Assembly: GCA_031269335.1 (NCBI GenBank)
Contig: JAISZI010000031.1
Coordinates: 16,820-80,819, forward strand
Direction: 5' to 3'
Source: Puniceicoccales bacterium
Lineage (GTDB): Bacteria; Verrucomicrobiota; Verrucomicrobiia; Opitutales; UBA953
Length of the DNA stretch: 64,000 bases
Position numbers and translations under genes: made by a program. Shown piece after piece: positions 1-7,931 of the stretch. Under the pieces are notes generated by a model. It was not told the DNA's origin, did not search any database, and was given only the letters and a program-made list of their open reading frames with translations. The first letter of the stretch is position 1; each line of letters opens with the position of its first letter.

Positions 1-1314
1 GGATTCTCGCGTGAAGGCGGGGTCTTTGCCGCGCAGGGAAACCCAGAGTGCGGCGCACTGGAAGATGGCGGCGGCGAGGTTTGCGACAGCAAGACCGGTC
101 GCGCCATACGCCCATGCGAGCGGCGGGGAAAGGAGGAGGTTCAGCGCGAAAACCCAACCCGCGATTTTTGCTTGGATCCGCGTCTCTTTGACGGCGTTCA
201 AGGCGCGTCCCATGAGTATTGCCATGCCGTGAAAGGGCATTGCGCCGGCGAAGACGCACAACACAGGGAGCGCGGCGGCGGTGTCGTCTGCCGTGAACTT
301 GCCGTGTTCGAAGAGGATACAGACGATAGGCTGGGCAAGTGCGATGATTCCCGCTGCGGCGGGAAGGGTGATCGCGAGCAACAGGCGCGTCCCGCGGGCA
401 AACTCCGCGCCCATGCTATCATTTTCACCGGCGGCGGCATGCATTGCCATGATGGGGAAGACGACGGTGGAAATGGTGATGGCGAAAATGCCGATGGGCA
501 GTTCGACGATGCGATTTGCGAGGTAATAGACGGTGAGCGCACGGTCGTCTGTGTTGAGGGCGAGGAAACGCGAGACGAGGAAGTTGACCTGTTGCACGCC
601 CGCACCTGCGACGGCGGGCAGGAAAATGGTTTTGAGGCGTTCCCACGATTCGGAGGGGGAGAAGTCTATGCGCGGACGCCAGCCCTCGCGCCAAAGTGCT
701 GCGGCTGGCGCGAGCAACTGCAAGGCACCGCCGAGCAGGGTGCCGTAACACACCCAGACGGCGAGCGTGCTTTGCCCGTGCGCAAAGAGGATGCCGCCTG
801 TGCAGAGGGCGCCGATCATGGCGATGTTTAGCCAGAGTGCGCCGAGTGAGGTGACGCCGAAGCGTCCGAGGAGGTTCAATGCTCCCGAAAATACTGCGGC
901 GAGACACGCGAGGGGCATGTAGGGCATGCACAGCGCGGTGAGGGTGGCGGCTAAACGGTGGCGCGGCTCCATGTCGCAATGCGAGAGCGACCAAGCCGTC
1001 AACATGGTGACGAGGGCAATGGCTACGATAAGCGGCGTGGCGCGGGTGAGGACTTGGTTGAGGAAACGAAACGCACTTTCGCGTCCACCGAGCCGGTGTT
1101 CGTCCGACATCACCGGGACGAGTGCCGCTGTGAGGGCGCCTTCGCCGAGCAGGCGGCGGAAGAGGTTGGGAATTTGCAGCGCGAAGAGAAGGGCGGAGCC
1201 TACCATTCCTGCGCCGAAAAAGCCGGCTGTCAGCTGGTCGCGCAACAGACCGAGTATCCGCGAGCCGAGGGTGCCCGTGGCGGTAAGCGACATGTTTTTG
1301 AAATGTTTGCGCAT
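1..1314 (-). CDS. murJ: Lipid II flippase MurJ/MviN (partial, runs off the left edge)
   Basis: Reverse-strand translation from ATG at 1314: MRKHFKNMSLTATGTLGSRILGLLRDQLTAGFFGAGMVGSALLFALQIPNLFRRLLGEGALTAALVPV..., a classic MurJ N-terminus. Not in the ORF track because it is open at the window edge. Confidence 0.93.
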   Translation of the reverse strand, partial: MRKHFKNMSLTATGTLGSRILGLLRDQLTAGFFGAGMVGSALLFALQIPNLFRRLLGEGALTAALVPVMSDEHRLGGRESAFRFLNQVLTRATPLIVAIALVTMLTAWSLSHCDMEPRHRLAATLTALCMPYMPLACLAAVFSGALNLLGRFGVTSLGALWLNIAMIGALCTGGILFAHGQSTLAVWVCYGTLLGGALQLLAPAAALWREGWRPRIDFSPSESWERLKTIFLPAVAGAGVQQVNFLVSRFLALNTDDRALTVYYLANRIVELPIGIFAITISTVVFPIMAMHAAAGENDSMGAEFARGTRLLLAITLPAAAGIIALAQPIVCILFEHGKFTADDTAAALPVLCVFAGAMPFHGMAILMGRALNAVKETRIQAKIAGWVFALNLLLSPPLAWAYGATGLAVANLAAAIFQCAALWVSLRGKDPAFTRES

Positions 1315-1370
1315 GGGCGGGCTGGGAAGAAAAGCGGCACTACCTAAGGTCGGGAACAATGATTTACAAA

Positions 1371-1400
1371 AAAACCGCCGCAGGTAGCGGCGGTTTCTTT
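1371..1400. terminator. Bidirectional rho-independent terminator-like hairpin
   Basis: aaaaCCGCCGCaggtaGCGGCGGtttctttt: 7-bp GC stem flanked by A and T tracts. Confidence 0.75.
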
Positions 1401-1429
1401 TCGCTGGTCGGCGAAAGCGGGTTCACGGG

Positions 1430-1588
1430 TCAGCGGTTTGTCGTTCCTAATCCACTCATCATCGGCATGCCGCTCTCCCAGCTCTGCGGGGCGCCGTGGG
1501 GCTGGAGGGATGACGATGGGCGCGGACTTTCACAACCACTGACCGCGAAGAGCGAGGCAACGAGCATCAAAAGTGTGAACGAACGCAT
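1430..1588 (-). CDS. Small putative lipoprotein (52 aa)
   Basis: Reverse-strand ORF MRSFTLLMLVASLFAVSGCESPRPSSSLQPHGAPQSWESGMPMMSGLGTTNR*, with lipobox-like VSGC; below the ORF track length cutoff. Confidence 0.6.
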   Translation of the reverse strand: MRSFTLLMLVASLFAVSGCESPRPSSSLQPHGAPQSWESGMPMMSGLGTTNR

Positions 1589-1620
1589 GTTAGAAGGAAG
1601 TGAACAGGAAGCGGTTAAGG

Positions 1621-2679
1621 TTAAAGACCGGCGACCGGGACATTGTCCACTGCGGAAGCGGGGGCTTTCGCGGCGGGCGGCGTCGGTGTCGTGGGAACGC
1701 TCGGGGCGACGTTTTTCGTGCCAGTCACTTGGGCGCGGACGAGGTTGACGGTGTTGTCGCGAATGAACAGGCGGTGGTTGGCGCCCGGAAGGATTGTGGC
1801 GACGGAAAGGCCTGGCTCGACTTTGGAGATGCGGATTTTGCCGATGTGGACGCCGACGCGGTCTTCTACGTCGTAGATTTGTCCTTCTTTCAGGGAACGG
1901 TTTTCCAGACCGAGGGAGATCGAGAGCACGCCTCGGCGGTGGTCAACGGCGATCACCGTTGTCGGGATGCGCGGCAGGACTTCTTTTGGCACCGGACCGG
2001 TGGCGACGGGATCGGGGTCGGTTACGCTTTTGGAATAGGGGGGTGTGAGTCCGGTCTGCGCGATTGACCAGTTGTAGAGTCGGGTGTAGCGGCTGGCGGC
2101 GCGTTGCAGGTCGTCTTCGGCTTTGTTGCGGGCGCCGACTTGCTCGTCGTAAGCGGCACGGGGCATGTATTGTTCCGTGTCGTTCATCTTTTTGTTCAGG
2201 GCTTCGCGCTCTGCCTGCGCTTGTTGCAGGTCGGCTTCCAATGTGCCGATTTTGTTATTCGCGGCGCCAAGTTTGCCCGTGAGATCGTCGCGGGTGCGAA
2301 TGAGGTCGGCTTTCTCGCCTTCCAGTTTGGAAATGGCATCGTTTTTCTCCACGATTGTTTGGTCGCGCTGGGCGATAGTCGCGTCCCGGGCAGCGATTGT
2401 TGCGATGTGTTGCTCAATCTCTTTGCGCTTCGCATTGATGAGGTCGTGGATGCCGGGCATCGCGGTCATGCGGGCAACGAAGTTTATGCCATCTTTGTAG
2501 AGCGGATCGGTGGCACTCCATTTGGCGAGTTTCTTGATCTCTTCATCCTTGGTGAAGGATTCGGTTTTGGTCATGGCCAGCTTGATATTTTCCTCGTGGA
2601 TAAAATACCATGCGACGCCTGCGCCGATGGCGGCAAGCAGGGCGATGACTCGGATGAATAGCGACAGTGTCTTGTTCAT
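1621..2679 (-). CDS. Membrane-anchored coiled-coil protein of unknown function
   Basis: N-terminal TM segment (LFIRVIALLAAIGAGVAWYF), long coiled coil (IATIAARDATIAQRDQTIVEKNDAISKLEGEKADL), Pro/Ala-rich tail. Confidence 0.75.
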   Translation of the reverse strand: MNKTLSLFIRVIALLAAIGAGVAWYFIHEENIKLAMTKTESFTKDEEIKKLAKWSATDPLYKDGINFVARMTAMPGIHDLINAKRKEIEQHIATIAARDATIAQRDQTIVEKNDAISKLEGEKADLIRTRDDLTGKLGAANNKIGTLEADLQQAQAEREALNKKMNDTEQYMPRAAYDEQVGARNKAEDDLQRAASRYTRLYNWSIAQTGLTPPYSKSVTDPDPVATGPVPKEVLPRIPTTVIAVDHRRGVLSISLGLENRSLKEGQIYDVEDRVGVHIGKIRISKVEPGLSVATILPGANHRLFIRDNTVNLVRAQVTGTKNVAPSVPTTPTPPAAKAPASAVDNVPVAGL

Positions 2680-2700
2680 GGGGAAGAGCGGTGGAGCGTG

Positions 2701-4350
2701 TTAGTGGTTGGTTGTTGGTGCGTTGGCGTCAGGCCGGAGGTGAGTGTAGGTGGTGTTGAAAAAAGGTTTTGTGACTTGTTTCGTGACGTGCTTGTCGGGG
2801 TTGACCGCCAAGTGTTCGCAGACCTTAAAGATGAGTTCGGTCAGTTCTTCAAGCTTTATTTTCGAGGTGGCAAGGGTGCTGTTTTTTAGGGCGGCGGCGA
2901 TGCCTTCTGCGTTGAACGGTGTGCCGGGGTGTGCGCGCAGCAGGGCGAGTGCTTCACGCTGGACGCTGAGGACGGTGTCGGCGGCAAGTTTACCGGCTTG
3001 GACGCCGGGTTGGTCGTAGGCGTTGATGTTGATGAGAACGGCGTAGATGCCGACGGTGCGCTCAAAAAGCGCGATGAGCATACCCAGAACGCGGGCATTC
3101 ACGCGTTCGACGGTGAGGGTGATGTTTGCACGGCCGTTTTCGGAAAGCGCATTGCGCGTGCCGAGTAAGAAGCCTTCGAGATAGTCGCCGCTCGTGACTT
3201 CGGGGGCGATTTGCGGGGAGATGCCTTCGCGGTCGCGCAAGACTTCGATGAAGAGGGCGAAGAAGTTGGGGACGCCTTCGCGCAGTTGTTGCACGTAGGC
3301 GTGCTGGTCGGTCGAGCCTTTGTTGCCATAGACGGCGATTCCCTGGTTGACCGTGTTTCCGTCGAGGTCGCGTTCTTTGCCGAGCGATTCCATGACAAGT
3401 TGTTGGAGGTAACGGGCGAGCAAGAGGAGCCTGTCTTTATAGGGCAGGACGACCATGTCTTTTGCGCCGCGTCCGTTGGTGAGGTGAAACCATGCGGCAG
3501 CGAGAAGGGCGGCGGGGTTTTCGGCGGTGTTGTGCGAGCGCGTGAGCTTGTCCATCGCAGCGGCTCCATCGAGCAATTCGCGGATGGGCAGACCTTGCAA
3601 TGCGGCTGGGAGGAGGCCGACGGTCGCGGTCTCACTGGTGCGCCCGCCCACCCAGTCCCACATCGGGAAGCGGGCGAGGAAGTTTTCGGCGATGGCAAGT
3701 TTGTCGAGTTCGCTGTCTTTGCCGGTGACGGCGGCGGCGTGTGCGCCGAAGACGAGACCGGCGGCTTCGTAACGCATTTTGGTCTCAATCATGGCGTTGC
3801 GCGGCTCCGGCGTGCCGCCGGATTTGGAAGTGACGATGACGAGGGTGCGTCCGAGGCGCGTGCCGAGTTTGGCAAAGACGAGGTCGAATCCGTCGGGATC
3901 GGTATTATCGAGGAAGTGGACGGCGAGTTTGTCTTGGAGCGGGTTGCCGAGTGCTTCGGCGGCGAGTTGGGGACCGAGGGCAGACCCGCCGATGCCGATG
4001 CAGAGCAAATTTTCAAAGGCGCCGTGTGCGCCTTGGATTTTGCCGGAGTGAATTTCGGCGGCGAAATGCTCGATGGCTTCGACGGCGGCGGTTATCTCGC
4101 TGGCGATTTCCGGGGAAGGAGAGAGGAAGGGGGCGCGGAGCCAGTAGTGACCGACGCGGCGGTTTTCGCCGGGGTTGGCAATGGCGCCGTTTTCGAGTGC
4201 GTCCATGCGGGTGTATGCCCTTTGCAGATCCGGCTCGATGCGGTCGAGAAATCCGTCGGGCAAGTTTGCCCGGCTGAGGTCGAGCGCGAACGGTGCTCCG
4301 TCGGCGTCGAAGGCGTGGTAGTGGAGTTTGAAATTTTCCCAAGTGTCCAT
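2701..4350 (-). CDS. pgi: Glucose-6-phosphate isomerase
   Basis: Motifs IGIGGSALGPQLAAEAL, VTSKSGGTPEPRNAM, KGSTDQHAYVQQL, NINAYDQPGVQAGK. Confidence 0.95.
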   Translation of the reverse strand: MDTWENFKLHYHAFDADGAPFALDLSRANLPDGFLDRIEPDLQRAYTRMDALENGAIANPGENRRVGHYWLRAPFLSPSPEIASEITAAVEAIEHFAAEIHSGKIQGAHGAFENLLCIGIGGSALGPQLAAEALGNPLQDKLAVHFLDNTDPDGFDLVFAKLGTRLGRTLVIVTSKSGGTPEPRNAMIETKMRYEAAGLVFGAHAAAVTGKDSELDKLAIAENFLARFPMWDWVGGRTSETATVGLLPAALQGLPIRELLDGAAAMDKLTRSHNTAENPAALLAAAWFHLTNGRGAKDMVVLPYKDRLLLLARYLQQLVMESLGKERDLDGNTVNQGIAVYGNKGSTDQHAYVQQLREGVPNFFALFIEVLRDREGISPQIAPEVTSGDYLEGFLLGTRNALSENGRANITLTVERVNARVLGMLIALFERTVGIYAVLININAYDQPGVQAGKLAADTVLSVQREALALLRAHPGTPFNAEGIAAALKNSTLATSKIKLEELTELIFKVCEHLAVNPDKHVTKQVTKPFFNTTYTHLRPDANAPTTNH

Positions 4351-4412
4351 GCGGGGCGGATAAGAACTGTTTTCGGGCGGGAGGAAAACACCGAAAATAA
4401 GTGTTTTGAGGC

Positions 4413-4448
4413 AAAAAAACGCCGCCCCTTTTCGGAACGGCGTTTTTT
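4413..4448. terminator. Rho-independent terminator-like hairpin between pgi and rpsA
   Basis: aaaaaaaCGCCGccccttttcggaaCGGCGtttttt. Confidence 0.7.
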
Positions 4449-4488
4449 CGGTGTGCCACGGGCGGTGAGCGCGTGGGTGAGCGAGGCG

Positions 4489-6225
4489 TTATTCTTGCTC
4501 TTCCGTTTGGGCGACTTGACCAGCTTCGTCGAGGAGGGCACCGAGGTTGTTAAGGTTGCGGTACTGACCCGATGAATCCGGGGAGGCGGCTTGGGTGGTG
4601 GACGAAGCGGCGGAACCTCCTTTGAGACGGTCAAAGGCACTGATTTCCGCCTGCAACTGGGCGGGATCATAGGTGGCGGCCTTGATTGAGAGGCCGATAC
4701 GGCGTTCTTCGCGGTCGATTTTGATGATGCGTGCCGAGACTTGCTGCCCGACTTTGAGGACGTCTTTGATCTTTTCGACGTGTTCTTCGCCGATCTGGGA
4801 GATGTGGACGAGGCCGTCTATCTCGTTTTCCAGTTCTACGAACGCGCCGAAGTTTGTGATTTTGGTGACCTTGCCTTCGACGATGTCGCCGATGCGGTGT
4901 TTGTGGTCGATGTCCGCCCACGGATCGTCTTGCGTCTGCTTGATTCCGAGGGAGATGCGTTGTTGGTCGGCATCTACGTCGAGCACGATTGCTTCGACCT
5001 CGTCTCCTTTTTTAATGATTTCGCCCGGGTGGGTGATGCGGCGCGTCCAGCTCATGTCGGACACGTGCACCATGCCGTCAATGCCTTCTTCGAGTTCAAC
5101 GAAGGCGCCGTAGGCGGTGAGGTTGCGCACTTTGCCGTGCACGCGTGCGCCGACGGGGTAGTTGTGGCGGACCATGTCCCACGGGTTGGCGTCGAGTTGG
5201 CGCACGCCGAGGGAAATTTTCTGTTCCTCTTTGTTAACGCCGAGGATGACGGCGTCTATCTCTTGTCCGATTTTGAGCACTTCGCTTGGTTTGGAGATGC
5301 GTTTTGTCCAGGAGAGTTCGGAGATATGGACGAGACCTTCGACGCCCTGCTCGATTTCGATGAAGGCGCCGTAAGCGACGAGGTTCACGACTTTGCCGCG
5401 CACGCGTGCGCCGACGGGGAACTTGCGTTCGATATTTTCCCACGGGTTTTGGACGCATTGTTTGAGGCCGAGCGAGACGCGTTCGCGGTCGCGGTCCACT
5501 TCAATTATCATCACTTCGATTTCTTCGCCGACTTTGAGTAATTCGCCCGGGTGGGAGACGCGGCCCCAGCTCATATCGGTGATGTGGAGCAGACCGTCCA
5601 AGCCGTCGAGGTCAACAAATGCGCCGTAGTCGGTGATGTTTTTGACGGTGCCCTTGCGTTTCGATCCCGGCTTGACTTCGTCGAGCAACACGCGGCGTTT
5701 TTCGTGGCGTTGTTCTTCGATAAGTTCGCGGCGGGAGACGACGATGTTTTTGCGTTCCGTGTTGATTTTGAGGACTTTGAAGTCGTATGTCTGCCCTACG
5801 TATTGGTCGAGATTTTTGGGCGGTTGGACGTCTATTTGGGAGGCGGGCATGAAGGCATCCACGCCGACGGAGACGATGAGACCGCCTTTTACCTTGGCTT
5901 TTACGCGACCTTGGACGACGGCGCCTTCGACGCTGTTGGCGGCGATGTTTTCCCAATTCTTCTTTTGCTGTGCTTTGTCGTAGGAGACGACAGGGCTGCC
6001 ACTGCGGTCTTCGAGTTTTTCGAGAAAGACATCAATTTCGCCGCCGACTTGCAATTCGCTGATGTCGGGGAACTCGTTGTGAGGGATGATGCCCTCGGAC
6101 TTGCCACCGATATCGACGATTATGTCGTTTTGGCGGATTTCTGTGATAACGCCCTTTACAACCGTTCCGGCTTTCAAAAGGGGGGGCGTGCTCTGTGCGA
6201 GCAATTCTTCCATTAACTTGGACAT
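4489..6225 (-). CDS. rpsA: 30S ribosomal protein S1
   Basis: Repeated S1 domains (GKVVNLVAYGAFIEIEQGVEGLVHISELSW, GKVRNLTAYGAFVELEEGIDGMVHVSDMSW). Start set at MSKLMEELLAQS; the listed ORF extends upstream into low-complexity non-homologous sequence. Confidence 0.95.
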   Translation of the reverse strand: MSKLMEELLAQSTPPLLKAGTVVKGVITEIRQNDIIVDIGGKSEGIIPHNEFPDISELQVGGEIDVFLEKLEDRSGSPVVSYDKAQQKKNWENIAANSVEGAVVQGRVKAKVKGGLIVSVGVDAFMPASQIDVQPPKNLDQYVGQTYDFKVLKINTERKNIVVSRRELIEEQRHEKRRVLLDEVKPGSKRKGTVKNITDYGAFVDLDGLDGLLHITDMSWGRVSHPGELLKVGEEIEVMIIEVDRDRERVSLGLKQCVQNPWENIERKFPVGARVRGKVVNLVAYGAFIEIEQGVEGLVHISELSWTKRISKPSEVLKIGQEIDAVILGVNKEEQKISLGVRQLDANPWDMVRHNYPVGARVHGKVRNLTAYGAFVELEEGIDGMVHVSDMSWTRRITHPGEIIKKGDEVEAIVLDVDADQQRISLGIKQTQDDPWADIDHKHRIGDIVEGKVTKITNFGAFVELENEIDGLVHISQIGEEHVEKIKDVLKVGQQVSARIIKIDREERRIGLSIKAATYDPAQLQAEISAFDRLKGGSAASSTTQAASPDSSGQYRNLNNLGALLDEAGQVAQTEEQE

Positions 6226-6445
6226 GTTTTTTATGTGACCTGTCGGTGTTGGGCACCGCAGGGTTTGTGGTTTCTTGCTTGGTTTTTGACTGTTATTCCT
6301 TCGCCTGATCCGGCACTTGCGCGGGGGCGTCGAAAAAGAGGGCGGGACGCTGGGGACGGCTGCCATTACTGGCAAGAGAAATGTTTGCGTGTGATTCCGG
6401 TGGGCGGCAATGGGCACAGGCGAGCTTGGCGGGGCAGCTATTTTC

Positions 6446-6913
6446 TCACGGAATTGGGGGAGGGAAGTGGGTTTCGAGGAAGTCTTGGAGGATGAGGGTG
6501 GCGGCGCGGGAGTCGAGTATGCCGGTGGCGCGGTGGCGGCGGCGTTCGGCTGGGGTGCGGCCGCGTTGGTGGGGGGAGAGGGTTTTGGAGGCTTCGACGC
6601 TTGTGAGGGTTTCGTCGCTGCGGTGGACGGGGAGTTTGAATTGGGTTTCGAGGGTGGCGATGAATGCGTCAACGACCTGGGTGCGTGCGCCTGCGGTGCC
6701 GTCGGGGAGGAGGGGGTATCCGACAACGAGTTCGTTGATGTGGAGGCGGCGGATTTCGGCGTTGATGTGGGCGAGGCGTTCTTCCGGTGTGGGTTCAATT
6801 GCCGGTGGGAGCGGGAAGGCGAGGGTGGTTTCGGAGTCGCCGTGGCTGAGACCGATGCGGCGGTCTCCGTGGTCAATGCCGAGGAAGTTGCGGACGGGGG
6901 TGTTGCTTCTCAT
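6446..6913 (-). CDS. ruvX: Putative pre-16S rRNA nuclease / Holliday junction resolvase YqgF/RuvX
   Basis: MRSNTPVRNFLGIDHGDRRIGLSHGDSE...LVVGYPLLPDGTAG...SDETLTSVEA. Confidence 0.9.
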   Translation of the reverse strand: MRSNTPVRNFLGIDHGDRRIGLSHGDSETTLAFPLPPAIEPTPEERLAHINAEIRRLHINELVVGYPLLPDGTAGARTQVVDAFIATLETQFKLPVHRSDETLTSVEASKTLSPHQRGRTPAERRRHRATGILDSRAATLILQDFLETHFPPPIP

Positions 6914-6926
6914 CTGCTTTGTTTTT

Positions 6927-7907
6927 TTAAGATGGCGAGCGTGGGGCGGGGAGAAAATAAGCGCGTTGGCGGTCGGAGACAGGCATTTGGAGGCGTTCCA
7001 TGACGCGGAGCATATCTTCCCAGACGGTGCGTTTGGTGTTGTTGGTGTTATTGCGCAGGAGATAGGCGGGGTGGTAAGTTGGCATGAGCGGGATGCCTTG
7101 GAATTCTTGCCATTGACCACGAATTTTACCGAGGGAGCGGTTGGCGTCGGCGCCGAGCAGACCCTCTATGGCTGTGCGACCGAGGGCGACTATGATGCGG
7201 GGCTGGACGATGTCGATTTGGGCGAGGAGGAAGGGGAGGCAGAAATCCATTTCTTCGCGGGTGGGGGCGCGGTTGCCGTATTCGGTGGGCATTTCCGGGC
7301 GCCATTTCATGATGTTGCCGATATAGACTTGATCGCGGGTGAAGCCCATGGCGGAGATGATTTTCGTGAGGAGTTCTCCGGCGCGACCGACAAAGGGTTC
7401 GCCGAGGGTTTCTTCGTCGGCACCGGGGGCTTCTCCACAGAAAAAGATGGGGGCATCGGGGTCGCCGGTGCCGAAGACGAGTTTTTTGCCCGGGTGTTTG
7501 TGCGCGTTGCAGGTTGGGCAGGTGAGGACACGTTCACGCAACCATGCGAGGCGCAGTGACTTGTCGGCGATATCAGGGAGGATAATTTGGGGCGGTGGCG
7601 GAAGGGCGGCGGGAGTAGCGACGGCGGGAGTAGCGGCGGCGGGAGTAGCGGCGGCGGGAGTAGCGACGGTGGGAGTGGCGACGGTGGCGGGAGTAGCGAC
7701 GGTGGGAGTGGCGACGGTGGCGGGCGGCGGATTTGGCGGGAGCGGTGTGACCGGTGCGGCGGTGTAGGGCAGGATGGCGGCGTGCAGGGATTTGAGGGAG
7801 GAAGGGAGGAGGGGGACGCAGGAGACGCCGTCGCGTTTCATTTCGGCGAGGCTTTCTCGGAGGAGGTGCAAGAGGGTGTGCAGTGTGGCTGTTTCTGGTT
7901 TTTGCAC
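6927..7907 (-). CDS. Uracil-DNA glycosylase, family-4-like, with Ala/Thr/Pro repeat linker
   Basis: VFGTGDPDAPIFFCGEAPGADEETLGEPFVGRAGELLTKIISAMGF...YIGNIMKWRP...ALGRTAIEGLLG...PTYHPAYLLRN; N-terminal ATVATPTVATP repeats. Confidence 0.9.
   Translation of the reverse strand: MQKPETATLHTLLHLLRESLAEMKRDGVSCVPLLPSSLKSLHAAILPYTAAPVTPLPPNPPPATVATPTVATPATVATPTVATPAAATPAAATPAVATPAALPPPPQIILPDIADKSLRLAWLRERVLTCPTCNAHKHPGKKLVFGTGDPDAPIFFCGEAPGADEETLGEPFVGRAGELLTKIISAMGFTRDQVYIGNIMKWRPEMPTEYGNRAPTREEMDFCLPFLLAQIDIVQPRIIVALGRTAIEGLLGADANRSLGKIRGQWQEFQGIPLMPTYHPAYLLRNNTNNTKRTVWEDMLRVMERLQMPVSDRQRAYFLPAPRSPS
7605..7735. repeat. Tandem ~15-bp coding repeat in the UDG linker
   Basis: gggagtagcgacgg(c/t) and gggagtagcggcggc units repeated in tandem, encoding ATPxVATPAA-type repeats on the minus strand. 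Confidence 0.85.
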
Positions 7908-7931
7908 GGCATTAGGGAGAAGGAATTGCGG

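Noticed and set aside
3211-4575. 454-aa plus-strand ORF
   Set aside because: Antisense to pgi (strong motif matches on the minus strand); long shadow ORFs are expected in high-GC coding DNA.
6226-6876. N-terminal extension of the rpsA ORF
   Set aside because: Upstream part is Ser/Pro/Ala-rich and overlaps antisense of ruvX; S1 homology begins at MSKLMEELLAQS (6225).
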